Assembly (NCBI GenBank): GCA_003956705.1
Contig: QZCP01000014.1
Coordinates: forward strand, 7,319-71,318
Direction of reading: 5' to 3'
Length of the DNA stretch: 64,000 nt
From: Brevipalpus yothersi
Taxonomy: Eukaryota; Arthropoda; Arachnida; Trombidiformes; Tenuipalpidae
The translations under genes were made by a program, and so were the position numbers. The notes beneath the pieces are model-generated. The model searched no databases. It saw only the letters and a list, made by a program, of their open reading frames with translations, and was not told the origin of the DNA. Below are positions 59,789-64,000 of this stretch, piece by piece (positions within the stretch are counted from its first letter, which is position 1; each line of letters opens with the position of its first letter).

Positions 59789-61527
59789 ATGATTCCCTGT
59801 GCTTTTGTTGTTCTACTCATTTTACTTTGTAAGAGTGATGGCCACCAACCAACTGTCACTACAGAATGGGCCAATATTCAAGGAAACCTTCTACAGTTTG
59901 AAGGTAAATCGGTGGCCGAGTTTCTTGGTATACCTTACGCCAAGCCACCAACTGGTGACTTGAGATTTCAAGCTCCACGACCTCTCGATATTCCCAAAGA
60001 GCAAGATCGTCCAATTTTCGATGCAACGAAAGTACCACCGTTCTGTAAATCAACTCGAATGCCACCAAAATCTCCTAGTGTTCGCCCACCAGCAAGAAAT
60101 GTTCCCGAAAGTGAAGATTGTTTAACATTGAATATTTGGACTCCATCAGATTCTCTGAAAAAAGATGGTAAATTACGACCTGTCCTGATACATATTCATG
60201 GTGGTGCTTACATGTTCGATGGATCCAGATCTGCCTTCAAGAAAGGTGATATTTTATCAGCCAAAGGAGACATGGTTGTTGTGTTGATCAAATATCGAGT
60301 TGGTGTACTTGGTTGCCTATTTGCTGACACTGATGATATGCCTGGTAATGTTAATTTGCAAGATCAAGCCATGGCAATGGAATGGGTTCATAATAATATC
60401 AAAAACTTTGGTGGTGATCCTGATCAAGTGACATTGTCTGGCCTAAGTGCTGGTAGTATCAGTGTTGCTTTGCATTTCATGAATCCAAAAGCTCAGCCAT
60501 TATTCAATCGTATAATTCTGGAAAGTGGTGCAGTATCAACAGATCTTTCGGAAAGTGTTGAAACTTCGAAACGCCGATTCCAAATAACGGCTGAAAAGAT
60601 TGGATGCTGGAAGGCCAATAACATGACTGCAACCATAAACTGTGTCCGTAAAGCTGATTATGAGCTATTGAACGATGCGTATGTTGCAAGCTGTAAAAAC
60701 ATTGATGATAAGATAACACTTCCACATTGTTTGGTTGATCGTGGTGTATATTCACAATCGGAAGCTGATAAACGATTAAGCATGGAAGATATGCCGAAAA
60801 ATAAACCAGCTCTAATCACTACCATGGCTGATGAGGGAACTGTGATCACGGGATCTCTCAACATTGATACAAAGAAAAGTATGGCTGATAATATTCGATA
60901 TCTTGCACCAGCCATGAATCCAGGGATAACACCAGATGAAACTGAAATCCTGGTAAAAATGTATTTCAGTGGAATTCAAAATAATGATGAATATGAGAAT
61001 CAAAAAGCTCTTCGAATGATATTAGGTGACATAAATTTCCATTGTCCAAGCATTTGGTTTGCTGAAAAGTTGATGAAATATGCACCAGTATATACAACAC
61101 AATTTACAAAGTTCAGTGATCATCACAGAACCAAGGTGCTCATGGCTGATGGTCAGAATGATCAATATGGGCCAAAACATGGTGGTGATAGCTTTTTCAG
61201 TAAGTGACACCAATGATAGTTTTTTCCGACTGAATTTATTTGACTTTCTCTCTCTCTCATCGTCAAGTTTTTGGTGCACCACTTCGAGATAAACACAACT
61301 CAACAGCAGCAGATATTCAAACATCTGAGATCGTGATGAAATATTGGATCGATTTCGTGAACACTGGCAAAGTTGATTGGCCTGCTTATGTTGCTGGTCC
61401 AAAAGGCACAGTAATTCCATTCCAGTATGAGATTAGGTCTGACAAGATTGTCCCATTCACACGGTTGGATCCACGATATCAGTTTTGTCAAGTGTGGAAG
61501 CATATACATTATAGAAATGGCTTTTAA
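59789..61527 (+). CDS. Secreted carboxylesterase (COesterase family), catalytically complete
   Basis: Two exons, 59789-61199 and 61268-61527, give 556 residues, the usual length. The ATG at 59789 starts a signal peptide (MIPCAFVVLLILLCKSDG). Landmarks are FLGIPYAKPPTGDLRF, SEDCLTLNIWTP, the oxyanion hole HIHGGAYM and YRVGVLG. The catalytic triad is present: Ser220 in GLSAGS, Glu349 in ADEGT and His464 in KHGGDSFFS. The enzyme should hydrolyse esters outside the cell or in the gut lumen; such expansions are linked to detoxification of plant compounds and pesticides, but no substrate can be named. It has no membrane tail, unlike the dead esterase at 1372-6383. A broken second copy begins at the right edge of the window. 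Confidence 0.92.
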
Positions 61528-61730
61528 TTCACAAGACGCATACGATCAGGGAGAAATCTAGAAATCATAGATGATTTATAATTACGAATACGTAACTATT
61601 TAACAATATTTAATATTTTATTAGCTATTTACGCGTTTTCTATGATAGCCTAGCAAAATCATGCTGAAAACTTTTTGGTAGAATTTGTACCTCAATTAGT
61701 ATCAGTATCAATAATATTCATCTCTCAATG

Positions 61731-61736
61731 AATAAA
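61731..61736 (+). terminator. Poly(A) signal of the carboxylesterase gene
   Basis: AATAAA 204 bases after the stop codon. The rest of 61737-62451 holds no gene. Confidence 0.5.
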
Positions 61737-62451
61737 GTTTGTTTGCTCATTGGCTGTGATTGAAGTGTACACCAGTGCAGCATTCAAAGCTGATTGAGAA
61801 AAAGTACTGTATTTCATCGCATAATGGTTCACTCACTTGACAATTTTATTATCAAATTGAGAGGGGAAGCCATGTAACAATTAGATCAAAATGTAATCAA
61901 AATCATATTTCCACATCGAACCTTCGAAAGGCTAGGATTCAATCATCCAAATTCGTTCTTCAGCCATCGGATGAATATCTTTTCGCACAAGTTAGTCAGT
62001 CATACATCATCGTTCTAAGCAATGTATCGTTGATAGATTTCTCTTTTGAAACTTCAGCATGAATACAAATGAACTTATTGTGTGTAAAATATTATATGCT
62101 CCCCTGACATCAATGAAGTATGAATTGAGAGACTTTGAGAAATGCTCTAAGGTCAGAAAATGTTTTGAATATTGATCTTGAGGTGACCATTCAAAACTGT
62201 GCACGATATGATTCAGGTTAATGCTGAACTTTGGAGTTGAAGTGGGTTTGATGGATCATCTGATCATAATGTATTCACTCGGTGAGAACGTTCAATCAAC
62301 TTTGACAAAAATGTTAGCAGAGCAAGTTCTTCCTAGAAGTTCATTTTTCGATCATTTGATGTGGAGACTCTGAACGATAAGTTTGATTATTCAATAAGTT
62401 GTTAATTCACGTGCAAGTGAATCCTTTCATTTATTGTGGGAGAAAGGAGAA

Positions 62452-63807
62452 ATGAAAATGAAAATCTCTTGCAAGTATTGCCATAGGATATTCGACAAAT
62501 CAGAGCTTGTTCTTCCTGCTATATTCTGTGCGCTTGGATTTTCAATTCAATTCTTCATGTTACTGGAAGAATTTACACGAAGAGAAATTGTTTATGATTA
62601 CAAACTCGAATTCAACGAAACTATTCTTGTTCCACATGTTACCATTTGCTCAGAAGTATCGTCTTTAGTCAATTTTGATCGACTCAATCGAGATAAGCCG
62701 GAGCTTTTCACCCAAATCTGCTCTAAAAATTTTGATAGAAAATGCCTAGAAGCGGCTGGCAAGCAAGACGAATTCAACGAAATTATAAGGAAAACATTCG
62801 ATATGGATGGAATCTCTCAGTATCTTCCTATTGGAGGTCAGATTATAAAAAAGCTCGAGATTAGTGAGTATCTCGAAAATTCTCTCGGAAAAAACTGTTC
62901 CATCACTGATCATCTTTTATTCCCGGAGTTTTGTTACACTATTGTGTGTCGAAGTGGTGACCAATACAACCATCACTGGAGAGGCAGTTTTGGGCTTCAT
63001 TTGAGTCCACAAATGATGAAAATGTACATTGATACAACGAATTTAGATGGAGCCAATTTCAGAGTTTTAGTTCATCCTCCAGAAGAGAATCCCATGGTCA
63101 CTCCAAGTGCTGCTGGACTAATGATTCCAAGTATCAAGAAAGGTCTCTCAACTCATCTAATAAGTTACCGAAGAACATTTCTGGAAAGACTTCCTCCACC
63201 TTACGAGACTAAATGTCAAAACATTTTGGTGTCGAAAGTGCTTGACGATTGTTTGAACGATCGGTTCATTCGAACTTTCAATTATCCATGTCCGATCCGT
63301 TTTATTGCACCCGAAAAGTACACCAGAAAGCATTTAAATATCACCGTTAAAAGAGGCATAAACAGACAAGACCTCCGTGACATGGACATATTGGCCTCAT
63401 GTGTCAGTAATCTACCAAACGAGTGTAAATCGATCAGTTATGATTTACAGTTGTCAAGCTCGGCCTATCTTGATGGCAAGAAGAATCAAGAGATGATTCT
63501 AATAATTTTAACTCCAATGGAACAAGATGTGGTCATGTTTGCTGCTCCGAAAATGTCATGTTCTCGCTTCATAATAAGTTCAGGTAGTATTTTTGGGTCG
63601 TGGTTTGGTTTCAGTGTGTTTATTATTACCGTTCAACTAATGAGTGCTGTGAAAAAATTGATCAAACAGCACCGTACAGATGAAGTTCGAAGTGTTTCAC
63701 ACTCAAATAGAAATATTTCTCCGAATAAAAAAAAATTTCAACTATTTGCGAAAAAGGTAGGAAATTTCAAAATCCATGATTTATCTGTGAAACGAGAGTT
63801 TGGCTAG
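62452..63807 (+). CDS. DEG/ENaC-family (pickpocket-like) sodium channel subunit, intronless
   Basis: One exon, 451 residues from the first ATG at 62452. Two membrane segments flank an ectodomain: one at about 19-39 (LVLPAIFCALGFSIQFFML) and one at about 373-398. The second carries SSGSIFGSWFGFSVFIITVQ, which matches the GG.hGLFLG.S pattern with the GxS selectivity filter (here GFS). PHVTICSE after the first segment fits the family FPAVTICN motif. The ectodomain is short, with fewer Cys than vertebrate subunits, and the basic cytoplasmic tail is about 50 residues. Members are amiloride-sensitive Na+ channels in touch, taste and pheromone sensing. The lack of introns fits either a retrocopy or the arthropod-specific expansions of this family. 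The assignment rests mainly on the second membrane segment and overall layout. Confidence 0.8.
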   Translation: MKMKISCKYCHRIFDKSELVLPAIFCALGFSIQFFMLLEEFTRREIVYDYKLEFNETILVPHVTICSEVSSLVNFDRLNRDKPELFTQICSKNFDRKCLEAAGKQDEFNEIIRKTFDMDGISQYLPIGGQIIKKLEISEYLENSLGKNCSITDHLLFPEFCYTIVCRSGDQYNHHWRGSFGLHLSPQMMKMYIDTTNLDGANFRVLVHPPEENPMVTPSAAGLMIPSIKKGLSTHLISYRRTFLERLPPPYETKCQNILVSKVLDDCLNDRFIRTFNYPCPIRFIAPEKYTRKHLNITVKRGINRQDLRDMDILASCVSNLPNECKSISYDLQLSSSAYLDGKKNQEMILIILTPMEQDVVMFAAPKMSCSRFIISSGSIFGSWFGFSVFIITVQLMSAVKKLIKQHRTDEVRSVSHSNRNISPNKKKFQLFAKKVGNFKIHDLSVKREFG

Positions 63808-63927
63808 GCTTTAGCTATGCAGCACCTCAGAACTATGATATGCCTTGTGATCATGTTGAATAATCCATAAATTTCTATATCTATTGATAAATTCGTGAGC
63901 TAACCTATTACTTAGTCGGTTAATAAT

Positions 63928-64000
63928 CATGGCTAATAGCGGAGCGATGATCATGGAATCTCTCGATATTGGTCGAAGGAAAGTATGTCCGATAATATTC
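63928..64000 (+). pseudogene. Carboxylesterase fragment (second, frameshifted copy, cut by window edge)
   Basis: Closely matches bases about 60822-60897 of the esterase above: ATCATGGCTAATAGCGGAGC against ACTACCATGGCTGATGAGGG, and TATGTCCGATAATATTC against TATGGCTGATAATATTC. The catalytic ADEG motif has become ANSG, and a one-base deletion (GGAAAGTATG against GAAAAGTATG) shifts the frame. No upstream exons are seen between 63808 and 63927. The copy may continue beyond the window. Confidence 0.75.

Noticed and set aside
1..64000. CRISPR arrays, bacterial operons, tRNA or rRNA genes
   Set aside because: None seen by eye. The sequence is eukaryotic with spliced genes; a tRNAscan-SE run would be needed to exclude tRNAs fully.

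Overview
The window is nuclear DNA of an animal, most likely an arthropod and probably a small-genome mite or other chelicerate. It is AT-rich, has mostly short GT-AG introns and closely packed genes on both strands, and carries many GA/CT microsatellites. The protein set is typical of arthropods: a gliotactin-like adhesion protein, NUAK kinase, chitin deacetylase, CD36-family receptor, SLC23 and SLC17 transporters, a secreted carboxylesterase and a DEG/ENaC channel. No species can be named from the sequence. Exon models were built by eye from reading frames, GT/AG boundaries and phase continuity, without transcripts.

Left part (1-34.9 kb), conserved genes. A catalytically dead cholinesterase-like protein, probably gliotactin, lies at 1.37-6.38 kb (+). 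It is followed tail to tail by a NUAK kinase on the minus strand (6.9-22.1 kb), whose last exon codes for about 1,880 mostly low-complexity residues. A 7.6 kb NUAK intron contains a complete gene on the opposite strand for a secreted, extremely histidine-rich protein (17.15-18.16 kb). Then come a chitin deacetylase (+, 23.6-25.2 kb), a CD36/scavenger receptor class B protein (-, 25.9-28.6 kb), a microsatellite-rich gap, and an SLC23 ascorbate/nucleobase-type transporter (-, 32.4-34.9 kb).

Right part (35.8-64 kb), a fast-changing region. Two tandem SLC17-type transporters with identical internal exon sizes are followed by about 20 kb of mosaic duplication. The repeated block is: SLC17 last exon, minus-strand GOLD gene, SLC17 fragment, minus-strand helical membrane protein. 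It is present nearly complete at 39.4-43.8 kb and, decayed, at 52.3-56.6 kb; further pieces lie at 45.9-47.2 and 51.5-52.1 kb. The block carries an unfamiliar family of secreted or single-pass proteins with a shared leader and acidic pro-like region. In one branch that leader is joined to a p24/TMED2-like GOLD domain that has lost its coiled coil, membrane anchor and sorting tail. In the other branch it is joined to a basic helical region plus a C-terminal membrane segment. One helical copy is intact (41.08-41.71 kb), a diverged intact relative lies at 58.24-58.95 kb, and other copies are broken. A mariner-like MITE (44.0-44.5 kb) sits inside the mosaic. The window ends with a complete carboxylesterase (59.8-61.5 kb), a one-exon DEG/ENaC channel (62.5-63.8 kb) and the start of a frameshifted second esterase copy at the right edge.

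The best candidate for something undescribed is the duplicated two-branch family at 40-58 kb, above all the GOLD chimera. The dead esterase, the nested His-rich gene and the esterase and SLC17 duplications are secondary points of interest.
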